DNA of 64,000 bases from Limnephilus marmoratus (lineage: Eukaryota > Arthropoda > Insecta > Trichoptera > Limnephilidae), in the NCBI GenBank assembly GCA_917880885.1, contig OU862927.1, positions 34,313,571-34,377,570 on the forward strand, read 5' to 3'. The translations under genes and the position numbers were made by a program. This document shows positions 46,861-59,330 of the stretch, in pieces. Position 1 is the stretch's first letter; each line of letters starts with the position of its first letter. The notes under the pieces are model-generated. The model saw only the letters and a list, made by a program, of their open reading frames with translations. It ran no database searches and had not been told where the DNA came from.

Positions 46861-48736
46861 ATACAGAATTACTTGGCAGATTGAAGATATTCGTTGTAAG
46901 AAAGAAAATACCAGAATATCTGAGAAATAACAGTTGTAACCAAACCATTGGGCCTAACCTAACCTAAAGTTTTCAAAATGATTCCAGATAATACGTAAGT
47001 ACCATATCGTCGACGTAATCCATCACCGTGTAAATCATATTTATCCACTTAACAGGAGAGACAAAAATGATTTTACGAAACTGGAATGCATTTGTGGTGC
47101 ACGGTGAATGCATTTTCATTATAGGGCAATTCTCTTACACTGAAAAATTCCTATATCATTTCTACCATTGTATGTTTTTTGCCGCTATTGAATGGCATTT
47201 TGGGATCATGTGTACGTGTGGTGATGTTTCGCCGTCGACGATACTATTTTTTTTTTAGCATTGTATAGCAAATCTCGGTTGACTTATAATCTTGTGGCCA
47301 GAATCACGTCGCCATATAGCGTGTATTTATTTTAAATGAGTTAATCTAGCTGTAAGTTTTTATTGTAAGTTGAAAAGCAATCAAAAGAACTCTGATGATT
47401 AATGTGTAGGTTAGACGTACGACATATTGTATGAATTTTAATGAGCTTTGTTTATATTTTTTACCTTGAAATTATCGTGTGCCCATTAATTATTAATATT
47501 TAGTCTTGGGATGTGTCGTTTATGTAATTTATTGTTTATTGCAAGCAACTGGTTGGACGAGGGGCCTCTAATGTTTATTTATATATCGTCCAAGTTTGAA
47601 CGAAAGTCACTAACTTCAATAATAAGTTTCGAGATAATAGAGGAAAGATATCAGATTTCAGGATTTTAAAGTATAAGGAGATAAAAACATACAAATATGT
47701 ATTTTTCTTTCATATATTTAACTTGTAGCATCTCAAAACTGTATTTTGAGAGATGGTGATTTTTGCTTAACTATAGTCTTATCGCTGAGAGCTCTGCCAT
47801 AACCATTCTTTCTGTTAAATTTTTAATATGAAAATGGGGTTGCAACGAAGCTATTGGCCATATGCCTGTATTTATTTGACTAAACAATATAATATACGCC
47901 ATGAAGCAGCCAAACACATTTTATGCAATAAATTAATGTTATATTTTTTATAACTAAGTCATTCAAATTTCAAAATTAATTTGTTGCGTTCACGAAATTG
48001 TTTTTGTCTTAAACCGTTTTATAAAAGACAGCACTTTTATTTTAAAATATTTTTCATTTGGTGTAAAAGGGTGCCATTGATAGAAATTTTAATCGTTTTT
48101 TAATACTTTTCTACTAAATCCTCAACAAAAAAGCTTGCTTCTAAAAAAATTCCAAATAATCTCAAATGTATATATGTAATTTTTTTTGTGACGCGTTTTT
48201 AGATTTCACTAAATCGATGTATGGTTGATTACAACTGAGTTTTTGCACTCTTAAATAATATGTGTACTAATAAAATTATTAACAAATATGAAAATGAAAT
48301 ACTAGAAATATGACCATTGAGATTGTGATTAAACTGGTATGAAATAGGATGGTAGAACAACTGTCAAGTTTTGCTAGAAATCTTCTGGGGACATGGGTCG
48401 ATGGTAAAAGTGTAATTTTATATAATATATTGAATTGAGGTGCTGTATATTGTCAAGTCAACGCAATTGTACACATCTTTCTCCTACTTTTCCACCGTTT
48501 GAAGAACTACAGTCAAAGCCTGTTATAATGAAATGAATCTATGAACTTTTTGATTTTAAGTAACTTAAAAATTTCTAGTCTCTAACGTTGGGGTGTTCCA
48601 AACTCCATCACATCAAATCAATAATTAGTGCCGTTTTGAATTTTTCGACTTCTGAACGGTCTTCATTAAATGTCGATTATCAACTCATTCCTGCTTTTGA
48701 TCAAATTGTGAATAGCTGTCAAGCATAACGGTAATG
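46861..48736. other. AT-rich intergenic DNA, nothing recognised
   Basis: Only short ORFs without domains; no repeat relationship inside the window was noticed. Confidence 0.4.
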
Positions 48737-48742
48737 TTATTA

Positions 48743-49266
48743 CTAGTATGCAGCTGGCCGTGGCAAAAACATTGGGAATGTATGGCGAGCGATATGCTGA
48801 AATAGGCCAAAATCAAATGATCTTTTATAGCTAAGTCTGTCTGTCGGCCCCATAAAACTAATTTGACCGGTTAAATAACTATAATTGAATTATTTTGCCT
48901 TTAATCCGTCTGCTTGGTGCAATATATTCACACCTCACAATCCTGAAGCCTCAGTTTCCCGCTTATATTCTGAAACCGTCACTTTGGATCGAGATTGTAA
49001 AATATCTATGCAAGATAGCTTTCATATTTCAAAGACAATAAGAAGCATTATTTCGTTCTCTTTCTGGTTAAAAGAAGAAACATATGTTTGCATGAGAGGA
49101 AGAGAGATATACAGCTTTTAAAATGTAAGGTCGCTTAGGACGTTTTTGGTCTTATAAAAGTATGACGCGATTGCGTGTTTGGGATGTATTTATTCCTAAA
49201 CAAGCAGATGGGTTAGTAATGAGCGGCTCCGGAATTTTCGTTTTGCCACTGCCAGCTGCTTACTAG
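48743..49266. mobile_element. CTAG-ended inverted-repeat element with 6-bp duplication, split by a piggyBac-like MITE
   Basis: TTATTA at 48737-48742 and 49267-49272. Ends CTAGTATGCAGCTGGCCGTG and, inverted, CTAGTAAGCAGCTGGCAGTG. A relative without the internal insertion is at 18420-18600. Confidence 0.75.
48905..49212. mobile_element. piggyBac-like MITE, uninterrupted copy
   Basis: Left flank TTAA (48901-48904), right flank TTAG (49213-49216, one mutation). Ends TCCGTCTGCTTGG and CAAGCAGATGGG. Colinear with 25400-26000 minus its RTE insertion. Confidence 0.8.
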
Positions 49267-49272
49267 TTATTA

Positions 49273-51737
49273 CACACACTTGTCAGTTAATCAAATTGTG
49301 ATCAAAAGATGAAACAGGCTGAGAATCAGAGTTTAATGAGGACCTTTTAAGTCTATCCGCTCAAGGGGCAACTAAAAAAAAAATCAGTTGGCCACTTAAT
49401 CGTTGTCCACAGGAAAACAACTTGCGAATTTCATTGGCGGTCCACACACAGGCAACTTGTTAAAGATTAGTTGTCAAGGACGATGCCGCAACTCGCAGTG
49501 CTGGTTGCTACGGCCGGCGCGTTTCAGTTGCCAGTTTGCCATTTTTGGTTGCGCCTCACAACCTGTCAAGTTTTCGAGTAATTTTCGATTTGTCAGAGCA
49601 GGAAAAAAACAATTTTGTTCAGGAGTGTCCAAATTATTATTGTATATTAAGGTTGATAATTGATAAATTTTTAATAAATTATATTTTTGTTAAACAAGCT
49701 GATACAATTACTGAAATGGTAAAGTTGAGTTGCACCGTGAATTGAGTTGCCAACCAGTTTTCGGTTTCTCCAAGAGCGAAGGCCCTAAGAATACAATATT
49801 CAAAATTAAAAGTAATTTTGTGACCATAACAACACACCAATAGATATTTGGATATCCAATAATTAATTATTTGTATAAAGAAGTTTGTGATCAGTTTATA
49901 ACAGGTTTTGACTGCGTCTTATTTGTATTTTAAATGTATGATAAAATTATAGAATATAATATCTCTAGCATATATAAAAATATATTTACTATTTACTTTT
50001 GTAAGGGTGTGAGATATACTGAATGCGTATTTAGTGCCTCTAGCTGTTGACCTGCGATGTATGTATATTGGAAGTGAATGTTCTTGGGGGGTATTTCACC
50101 ACCTCCGAGTAAACTGTCAATTAGCACTTCTCATCGAGTAGCATGCATTTTCTGTTTCATCACTGCTGAGAACCGCTATGCGTTGAATAATTTCTGTTTT
50201 CACATTAATTCTATTACAAGTTATATGACGAGTAGTAATTGACTGTTTACTCACAGATGGTGAAATCCCCTTTTAGTTAATGTATTTTTGTGTTTTTTAA
50301 AACTCATTTTTTACTGTATATCTTATTCTGCTTGCTTGTTTTTTTAATTTCTATTTTTCTAATGATTTTGTGCTTATTTTTTAAATAATGTTTCTGTGAT
50401 CTGATGACATGTATATTAATAATGTCTGATTAGAGCTGATTATCCAAAAAATATCTAAATCTAACAGAAAACCATTTTTATAAGTTGCTCTCATACAAAA
50501 CCACCTTTTTTAATACCACCGCATGTCCAACTATAGCTTGACACAGTTAAATTTGCAGTTTGTGACGTCGCTGGTGTAGAATTTGTGTGTAAAAAAAATC
50601 AATGGATTTCAAAATTAGTTTGTTATTTTGTTAGTTCCTACTTTGGTCACCTGCAGAGTCAACTGTGACAAGTTATAAACTAGTCCCAGCTAGAGCTTGT
50701 ATAGACATCATTGACGTTTGTCCTTTTCCTACTCACATGTCATGTTTGAAAACATTAAGAAAAAAGATGCTAGAACTATGATGTCACACACAATCTCTCG
50801 ATGGGATTAGTAACATCAAATAATATTGGATAGTCAGCATTCTATTATAATCTGATTAAAATATTATTATGCCTTTTTATAAAATTGCAATATTTTAAAA
50901 ACATTGGTCTATTGTGCAATTATTTTTATTTTGTCAATGTATGCATTATTTTGCGTACCTTTTATTATACATTATTCTGAAACCTCAATAAAGGAATATT
51001 GTCTAATCTACATTAGGTTGTATTTATTATTAATCAAATAATAAATTTCACTTTTATAATTTTTTTTGTAGTATAAAAGAAAAGGTTGCAATATTTTTTC
51101 TGTCCATAAAAGTGTAATTTGCTCATCGCGAATAGTTGATCTTTTGATGCAACAAATTTCAACTTCATATATTAACCTACTCATGTTACAACATTTGTTA
51201 AAAAAAATTATTGGGAAATGAGCAATTTTTGTCTTATGAACATCCTATATCAGTAAATTATTAGTAACACCTATGGAAATATTATTAAACTAACTTTTTG
51301 ATAATGGTGAAACAAGAGTCAAGTTAATAATATCTTTATTAAAGACCAATTTACCATAATTTATTGAGAGCACTTTCTTTCAGTTTTAATTTTTTGTTCC
51401 CTATAAATTTTCATTAACATCACTATCCAATATTGTAAATGTCAAGATATTTATGTTAAAATTGTTGAAACTTAAAAATTTACAACTATAAAGAGATCTA
51501 TAATATTAAGATGATGGATTGTAAAACATTAAATTATAAATATCATTGTATCAAACTATACATGAATGAATTTCTTATGATTTTTTGTTTAATTTGTAAT
51601 AAAGCAAATTTGACTTAATACAAACATAATTCTTATTTTCGAAGTTTTATTACAAAAACAGTGCTGTGTTGTGGAACAGAAAACAAAGTGATTACAAGTC
51701 ACGAATGTAGATGTAAGACTATAATAAAAAATACCTG
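49273..51737. other. Intergenic DNA; possible decayed element at 49366-49760
   Basis: Around 49366-49760 a GC-richer block (GCAACTCGCAGTGCTGGTTG) with GGCAACT-like ends might be an old inverted-repeat element, but this is weak. The remaining 2 kb is AT-rich with nothing recognised. Confidence 0.35.
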
Positions 51738-51924
51738 TGTGCAGTTTACACATGGTAGAAGTGAAACCTTCAGAAAACTAAAGTAGACAAGAGTGGGGAG
51801 GCTTCGAAGTACCGCACAAAGAGGAGACCGATTATTCTATCTCATTCTCGCAGGCTAAATCTTATAAGATGTATGTGTTTGTCTCGTTTTAGTGTCGCTT
51901 TTTAATTTCATCGAATTTTAAATC
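51738..51924 (-). repeat. 180-bp interspersed repeat, copy D, target of the LINE
   Basis: TGTGCAGTTTACACATGGTA through TTTTAAATCACAT is colinear with copy B. The continuation seen in copy B (GCTAAAGAAGTTTCACTTCA) reappears only at about 60703-60722, after the LINE. Confidence 0.8.
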
Positions 51925-52297
51925 ACATCTAAGTATAATACATTTACCTGTTCAAATTACGCTTCTTGTGTTAACCGTTAAAACCGTTCATTTCTATATC
52001 ATCTCAATCCAGTTCCAGTAAAACGAATAGAGCTTAGTGGAATCCATAAGTGAAACTGTTATCCACGTTCTCTGTGCAGAATAACTTGCTTTAAATTCAA
52101 ACACAAAATCACAATTTTTAACCTTATATCAGTGACTCCTGCATATTTACTTGTCATCCTCGTTTTGACAGCTGTGATTGGTTGTAATCGCCGCCATTTC
52201 TTCTCGCAGCCTTGTCATTGGCTTATTGCTGTCACCGCCCATTCTTATTGGCCGTGATAACGTAAACAACTTCTAAAATATTTTTTAACAATTTGAA

Positions 52298-53071
52298 ATG
52301 CCTCCTAAGAAGTTGCAGTCTGATGACTCCGAATTATTAAAGCATATCGATCTAAAATTCGACAGCTTTCAAATGTCTTTTAAATCTGAAATCTGAGACC
52401 TCATAAAGACAATAGATTTTATGTCAAAAAAAATCGACGATTACGAAGGAAAACTAAAAACTATGGACCTTCATCTAAAAGAAGAAAAAACAAAGTCAGT
52501 TAGGCTTGAAGGCGAGATTGCTGATCTCAAGAAAATTGTAAATCACCTCGACATAAGGAATAGTAACCACGACCAACAGCTGCTCGAAAATAATATTGAA
52601 ATCTTCGGAATCCCAGAAAAAACCAACGAGGATCCTACTGACATCATCTTGAAAGTTGCAACTAACGTGGGATATACAATAAACAGAGAAGATATTCTTT
52701 ACGCCAGCAGGGTGAAAATACGCCAACATCCTCTACCCGATGGTCCTGGACCTGTTACCCCCCGTGACCCCCGCCCCCGAAACATTGTGGCCAAATTTGC
52801 TAGCAAGAAATTGAAGGACGAATTGATTGCTGCCATCAAAAAGAAGAAGGGACTCAATTGCAGTAGTATAGGTTTAGTCGGAGGAAAAATATTTATTAAC
52901 GACCATCTCACACGAAAAAATAAATATTTATTATGGTCCGCGAAAGAGTTTAAAATCGCTAACAACTTTAGTTTTTTATGGGTGCGAAACTCCAAGATAT
53001 ACCTAAGAAAGAACGAAACCTCTCCTGCAATCCTGATATCTTGCCCTGTGCAATTATCAAACCTGGTATAA
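52298..53071 (+). pseudogene. LINE ORF1 (coiled-coil nucleic-acid chaperone type), one in-frame stop
   Basis: Starts MPPKKLQSDDSELLKHIDLK. TGA at 52394-52396 interrupts it, and the same frame continues to 53071 (about 257 codons in all). The middle is a predicted coiled coil (KKIDDYEGKLKTMD, KSVRLEGEIADLKKIV) followed by NNIEIFGIPE and FASKKLKDELI, the L1-ORF1-like RNA-binding layout seen in many insect CR1/Jockey-type elements. It ends NSKIYLRKNETSPAILI. Confidence 0.7.
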
Positions 53072-53330
53072 CTATAAAAACTTCTACCCTTCCTATCCAA
53101 TTCACTTATGTTTCTTTAAATCATAATTACCTACCCTTTACTCCAGCGCACACATCACATCATAACAACACATTCATTATATCGGTATCAACAGCTAAAA
53201 TGTTCAACAACCATACCTACATACTTGCTCATTCAGTATATTATCATTATCCAGCGATACACTCGCCGAATGCATATTCCAGTGGACTTGTGGCAGACAA
53301 TAATAAATCGGTAATTTACTTCATTCTCCA

Positions 53331-56176
53331 ATGTCTGAAAAAATAATAATTTTCTACCAAAATGCACGTGGCCTTTGTACTAAAACGAACGAGTTTTATC
53401 ACAATGTTCTGATAAATGAATTCGATATAATTTTAATTACTGAAACTTGGTTAGTAGACAGTATATCTGATAACGAGCTCTTCGACTCCAGGTACAATGT
53501 TTACAGAAAAGACAGAGACACGTCCCTCACGGGTAAAACCAAAGGAGGTGGTGTCGCAATTGGTATTAAAAAAAATTTACTGCACATTCACACGAGTCAT
53601 GGAGCTCGGAAGCTGAGGACATTTGGATTTCAATAGTACTAAGAGACCCAAAACGTCATATATTTAATATTCACATCTGTTGTTCGTACTTACCCGGAAT
53701 CGGTCCAAAGCTCTCAAACACTCAGCGATTATCTCTTCTCAACAGTCATACGTCCAGAATATCCGATCTAACCACAAACTATCCAAATGATATCTTCCTT
53801 TTAATTGGAGACTACAACATGCCTAATATCAGCTGGAACACCACACATCATCCCCGCGGTACTGACCTTTGCTCCACCACCCTCCTTAACTGCCTATCTT
53901 ATTCGGATTTAAAACAATATAACCACATTCCAAATAGGCATGGTAGAACACTTGACTTAGTGCTCTGTAACACCACAGTCTGCGTCTCTCCTGCCGACTC
54001 CCCTCTGGTTCAGGAGGACACACATCACATATCCCTAATAGTCGAACTTAATATTTACGCCCCTACTTCTACTTCCCAGCCCCAAACGATCAAATTATTC
54101 AATAAAGTCAACTATGACCTAGTCAACGACGCTCTGTCAAAAACTGACTGGTCTTCTGTCTTAAACGCACAAGACGTCAACACGGCGGTTAACAGTTTTT
54201 ACTTAATCATTGAGGCCATAATTGATAACTTTGTTCCAAAGAAAATTCTGAAAACAAACACATTCCCAACGTGGTACTCATCGGCTCTTATCAATATTAC
54301 AAAAGAAAAGCTCAAATTTTTTCGAGCCTGGAAACGCCACAAGAACCCACTAGATTACCAAACTTTTTCACTGCTCCGAAAACGACAAAAGAAAATCGCT
54401 ACTCTCACATACCACAATTATATTTCACACTTAGAACATGCTATACAAAATAATGTAAAAAAAATATGGAGCTTTGTCAAAACGCAAAGAAAATCTCCTT
54501 CCATACCCGAACACCTAACATATGGCTCGAGAATCGCACACAATAGTAAGGAGATTACCGATCTATTTGCTGACTATTTCTCTACCGTCTTCACTGATCA
54601 CACCCAAAATTTAGCATCTGATATTCATGAACCTGATCCGCTGAATAACATATCTATGTCCTCAATTACAATCAACGACGACATTACCTACAAATATCTA
54701 TCATCCATTGACATTAACAAAGGACCTGGTTTAGATAGTTTGCCTGGTATCTTCATACGTAACTGTAGTAAATATATCACTCCTCCGGTCAGTGCAATTT
54801 TCAAAAAATCACTAAGTGAAGGTACGTTTCCTCATAAGTGGAAGTCTGCCGTAATAACCCCCATTTTTAAAAAGGGTGACAAACATGACGTAACAAACTA
54901 CAGACCTATCTCTCAACTTCCCATCTTAAGTAAAATTCTTGAAAAAATCGTTTACGACCAACTTTACCCGACTATCACCACAACAATTTCACAGAACCAA
55001 CACGGATTCATGAAAAATCGGTCTACAACATCTAACCTTGCCCTATTTGTCAACTATTTGCAGAGCAATATGGACGAAAGGGTGTAGGTCGATGCTATGT
55101 ACACCGACTTCTCAAAGGCCTTCGACCGCGTTATCCACTCAATTCTGTTAAATAAACTCACTCGTCTTGGAATACACGGTGACTTGTTTAGATGGATTAA
55201 ATCATACATTAGCAATCGTAGTCAAGTTATCTCAATAAATGGAGTTTTATCTAAAATAATCAACGTAACCTCGGGAGTCCCTCAGGGTTCCCACCTTGGT
55301 CCGCTCTTCTTTAATATATACTTAAACGACATAGGCTCATGTTTCCAATACTCTAAATTTTTATTGTTTGCAGATGACATGAAAATTTACAAAACGGTTC
55401 GCTCTCTATCGGACTGTAAAGAGCTACAAAGTGACTTAGATAGGCTCTGCAACTATTGCACAGCTAATTATTTAGACCTCAATGTTTCTAAATGCCACAC
55501 TATGTCCTTTACTAGAAACAAGCATCAAATTAACTTCTCATATTCACTCTGCGATGAACCCGTGATCTCAAAAAATGAATGTAAGGACCTTGGAGTCTAT
55601 TTAGATAGTAAACTTATATTTAAAACGCATATTGATTCAATCACCGATAGATCTTACAAAATGTTGGGTTTTATACTACGTCTGAGTAAATTATTTAGAA
55701 ATCCACATATTCTAGTAATGCTTTACTCCTCACTAGTCAGAAGTCCACTAGAATTTGCATCGCCTGTCTGGAATCCAAAATACACCCAATACGTCAACAA
55801 CATAGAGCGCATACAAAATAAATTTATTAAGTATCTCGGTTATAAATACAACAATAATTACATCTGCACTCTCCAATCCCTGAAATCCAGGCGAACGGTA
55901 GCTGACATGACATTTCTCCATAAAATTATACATAACGAAATAGACTGCCCAGAACTTCTATCCCAAATAAATTTTAACATCCCATCTAAAAGAACTCGCC
56001 ACGCCAACCTTTTTTACACAACCAGTAATAATACGAACGCTGCAGCCAACTCCCCCATTTCCCGCATCCTTCAAAGTTTCAACTCTATTCAAAAAACCAC
56101 AAATACAGATATATTTTTTGATTCCCTCCCTCTATTTAAGAAAAACATTTTTAGCACACTGAACTCGCACACATAA
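53331..56176 (+). pseudogene. LINE ORF2: endonuclease and reverse transcriptase, one frameshift and one stop
   Basis: The APE-type endonuclease starts near 53331 with YQNARGLCTKTNEF and LITETWL. A one-base frameshift near 53600 moves the frame to IVLRDPKRHIFNI and GDYNMPNISW. RT blocks follow: VITPIFKKGDKHDVTNYRPI, HGFMKNRSTTSNL, a TAG at 55085-55087, then in the same frame YTDFSKAFDRV, SGVPQGSHLGPLFFNIYLND and the catalytic FADD. No RNase H domain. This is the CR1/Jockey-group architecture. The endonuclease motif usually read SDH appears as DTHHIS. Confidence 0.85.
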
Positions 56177-56993
56177 CACACACATCCACACACACCCTTG
56201 TTTGTCCAATCCCGTTTTCGAGGACTTCAACTGGCTACCCGAATTCGAGGTCCTGTTATATTATATAAAGTAGACATGTATTCTACACTTATACGTATAC
56301 TCAAGTTAATCGTGATCGTTGCTGTCTATTCGGTTTCATCATACACCCGGTAAGCACCTAGAAAACGGTCCTCAAAAAACCGGAATGCACACCCGGTAAC
56401 TGAGGACTTCCCATATCCGAGGCCTGTCCACGTATTCAGGATTACACGTACGTAAAATACACGGATCTCGGAAGGTCCTCGTTTTAGTGGTCTGTAGTTT
56501 TTGGAGGTCTTGGGTCCTCGAAATAGTGTGAAATGAATTTCTTACACGTATCTTGGAAGCAGGCGCGGCTCGTTCTAACGTTCACTCGTGCGGTGAACAG
56601 GCAACAAAATTATACGCCTCATCGTATTCCTAAATTTTTTATTTAAAATATAATTTTGCACAAAACTTAAAAAAAAGGTTCAAAATTAAAATTGAATTGC
56701 CTATTTAAATATACGAATTTCGTAAGAGATCATTACGGCTGACACCCGACAGGCAGTGCACCCCTCCACCCGCGCGCCCGGTGCAATAGCAGATCAGCTA
56801 GTAATCGGCGATCGTAATACGGAAAGTACCGAAAACTTCCAAACTGTTCCGACGACACGTCTCCAGCGAAATAGTATTCTTACTTAGGGTTTGAACAAGA
56901 TACCATATGTCTCTCACAAAATGCAACCATTAGTCAACGGGTATTACGTGCGATATTATTGTATTATATTATAAAGAGCTTATGATTGTTACT
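56177..56993 (+). other. LINE 3' UTR start, then a hAT-like end fragment
   Basis: 56177-56550 is GTCCTCG-rich UTR of the LINE. From about 56563 GCAGGCGCGGCTCGTTCTAA resembles a hAT terminus and may be the start of another insertion. Nothing coding. Confidence 0.4.
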
Positions 56994-57821
56994 CCAGTCA
57001 AGGAAGGAGGTGTAGAGTGCGTGAGCAGGGACCTAAGGGATTCCTTCAGAAACTTGTTTAGGGTGCTTAGGGTGGGAACATACTAAAAGTCCTGACGTCT
57101 AGGTGGTGAGCTAGGGGGGGAAGGTCCCAATTTTCGGGTTTCCGCTTGTATCTCAAAAACGGTGCGTCGCAGAGGAAATAAGCTTATAAAATTCTCTACA
57201 ACTTTTATTCTATATGTAATTTTCTAAATCCCAGCCGATTTTGAGTTACACGCTCCACAAATGTGGATATTTTCTAAAAAAATCATTTTACTTCACATTT
57301 TTCATCAAACGTTACTTCATATCGTCTAAAATATTCATCACACACAGAAATTTATTTGAAAAAGTTGTAAAGAATTTAATTCCCTTTTAGAATATGTATA
57401 CATATTATATAAATCTCCAACCAGTAAATATTTACAGCAATTTTAAGTTTTTTCGTAAAATGTCGCCATTTTCAGAAAAAAACTATTTTAATCTTATTAC
57501 TGACACACAGCTTTTGTTCGTTCACCTAATAATATGTGTGACCACACTTTAAAGCCAGTTATCAAATAAAGTATACGAAAATCATGTTACTTGAAAAATT
57601 TTAAATTGTGTTTTATAATGATAATGATAATTATGTCATGATAATTTTATATTTCATTACATTAAGCACATAAAATTATAAACCTCATTGTTTTCACGCT
57701 TCTCAATAACATCATGTTACACTTTCATCCTCTTTGGACGTGAGGGTCCTGGTAAGCGTTGTTCATCCATGGCATATTCATCCTCAGTAGTGGATGGTTC
57801 TTGTTGAATGTTGTCTATTGC

Positions 57822-58319
57822 ATCCCACTTTCATTCAACAGTGCCAAGGGAAATGGGGCCAACATATACTCAAAGAATTTCATCAAATCCTCATCTGATC
57901 GTTTGCCTATCAGTTTGCTTGACCGTTTGCTTATCCGCTGAAACAGAAACGTTGGGTCAACTGCAACCTTTTCATCGTGAATTTTTATCGACGAGCTGAC
58001 GGGAGATATTGGGAATTGACATTATTTCACTGGTTTGTGGGAAGGGAGGATGTGCATCAAACTACTTACTGATTTAGGAAATGTCTGCTGTATCTCTACT
58101 TCGGTGGGCTTGTCCGAGGTCCTTGTGTTGTTCACATGATGTGAAGAAGACTCCACGAAACTCTTCAAGGGAAGTGCAGATCTCATGAGTTGCGTTCATA
58201 CCAACTAACCACTTGCTGACTACATTGTGCGAAACACCTCTGCCTCCTGTTATGTCTCCTCGGCTTTTGAATGATCGCATCAATGCGGTTTCAATGGTCA
58301 TATCTGACCATACGCCTGC
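57822..58319 (-). pseudogene. Relic of an uncharacterised, probably transposon-encoded protein
   Basis: Three blocks occur in order on the minus strand. GVWSDMTIETALMRSFKSRG plus SHNVVSKWLVGMN and TSCEQHKDLG fall at 58319-58077. After a stop, FDAHPPFPQTSEIMSI follows at about 58062-58015. In another frame, SSIKIHDEKVAVDPTFLFQR plus DLMKFFEYMLAPFPLALLNE lies at about 57995-57825. From memory these match a widespread family of hypothetical proteins in cnidarians, molluscs and arthropods; I know of no assigned function. Two stops and at least one frameshift make it a pseudogene. Confidence 0.55.
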
Positions 58320-58470
58320 CTAAAAGCGATCAGAGCATCGCATAATCGTCGTCACGCGTCGGTGTGTTAGTAGTAAGATAAAAAACAGCTTTTTCTGAAA
58401 ATGGGGATATTTTACGAAAAAAATTAAAATTGCTGTAAATATTTACTGGTTGGAGATTTATGTACATATA

Positions 58471-58854
58471 CAGGGTGTCCGGGGGTAAAGTGCATTAACT
58501 TCGGGAGGTGATTCTACATCATGATAGTACAAGTAAAAAAGATAAATAACTTTTTTCGAAATTCCAACTTTTAGGGGTAGTTTTGAGGTAAAAAGATAAA
58601 ATTAGTCCCGCGTGTGCGCCAAAATTTATTATTTTCCGCTGTTACGATACGGGCCAATCACAATCGAGTCGGGCGCCCGGCAGGCTCTCAGCAAGTAAGA
58701 TCGTACCTCCTTACTAAGGATTTTTAGTAGGTACGTCTTTTTGTATGGGAAAAAAATGTTGGAATTTCGGAAAAAGTTGTTAATCTTTTTTACTCCTACC
58801 ATCATGTAGAATCACCTCCCGAAGTTAATGTACTCTACCCCGGGACACCCTGTT
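58471..58854. mobile_element. GGGTGTCC-type MITE nested in the foldback arm
   Basis: CAGGGTGTCCGGGGGTAAAG and, inverted, CAGGGTGTCCCGGGGTAGAG, with similarity continuing through ACTTCGGGAGGTGATTCTAC. TA on both sides. The left foldback arm shows the uninterrupted site, so the insertion postdates the foldback. Ends resemble the 10161 and 17821 elements. Confidence 0.85.
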
Positions 58855-59330
58855 TATACATATTCCAAAAGGGAATTAAATTCTTTACAACTTTTTCAAA
58901 TAAATTTCTATGTGTCATGAATATTTTAGACGATGTGATGAAAAATGTGAGGTAAAATGTGAGGTAAAGTTTGATGAAAAATGTGAGGTAAAATGATTTT
59001 TTTCGAAAATATCCACATTTGTGGAGCGTGTAACTCAAAAACGGCGGGGATTTAGAAAATTACATAAATTATAAAAGTTGTGGAGAATTTTATAAGCTTT
59101 TATTTATTGCTAAAAAAATTTCCTCTGCGACGCTCCGTTTTTGAGATACAAGCGGAAAACCGAAAATTGGGACCTTACCCCCCCCCTCCCCCCCCTCTAG
59201 CTTACCACCTAGACGTCAGGACTTTTAGTATGTTCACACCCTAAGCACCCTCAACAAGTTTCTGAAGGAATCGCTTAGGTCCCTGCTCACGCTCTCTACA
59301 CCTCCCTTTGGAGCATTCGTTGACTGGACT

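Larger units (their letters stand above)
56994..59330. mobile_element. Large foldback element with about 0.5-kb inverted repeats and a relic ORF
   Basis: The left arm (56994-57515) and right arm (58365-59330, lengthened by a nested MITE) share, inverted, CCTGACGTCTAGGTGGTGAG, GTATCTCAAAAACGG, GTGGATATTTTC and ACCAGTAAATATTTAC. Both arms also read SRDL.(D)SFRNL(L/F)RVLRV before a stop. The 850-bp centre carries remnants of an uncharacterised invertebrate protein. The superfamily is unknown. Confidence 0.8.

Noticed and set aside
49366..49760. A second MADF/Harbinger-like element
   Set aside because: Only GGCAACT-like ends and a vague FVQECPNYYC string; no convincing inverted repeats or domain.
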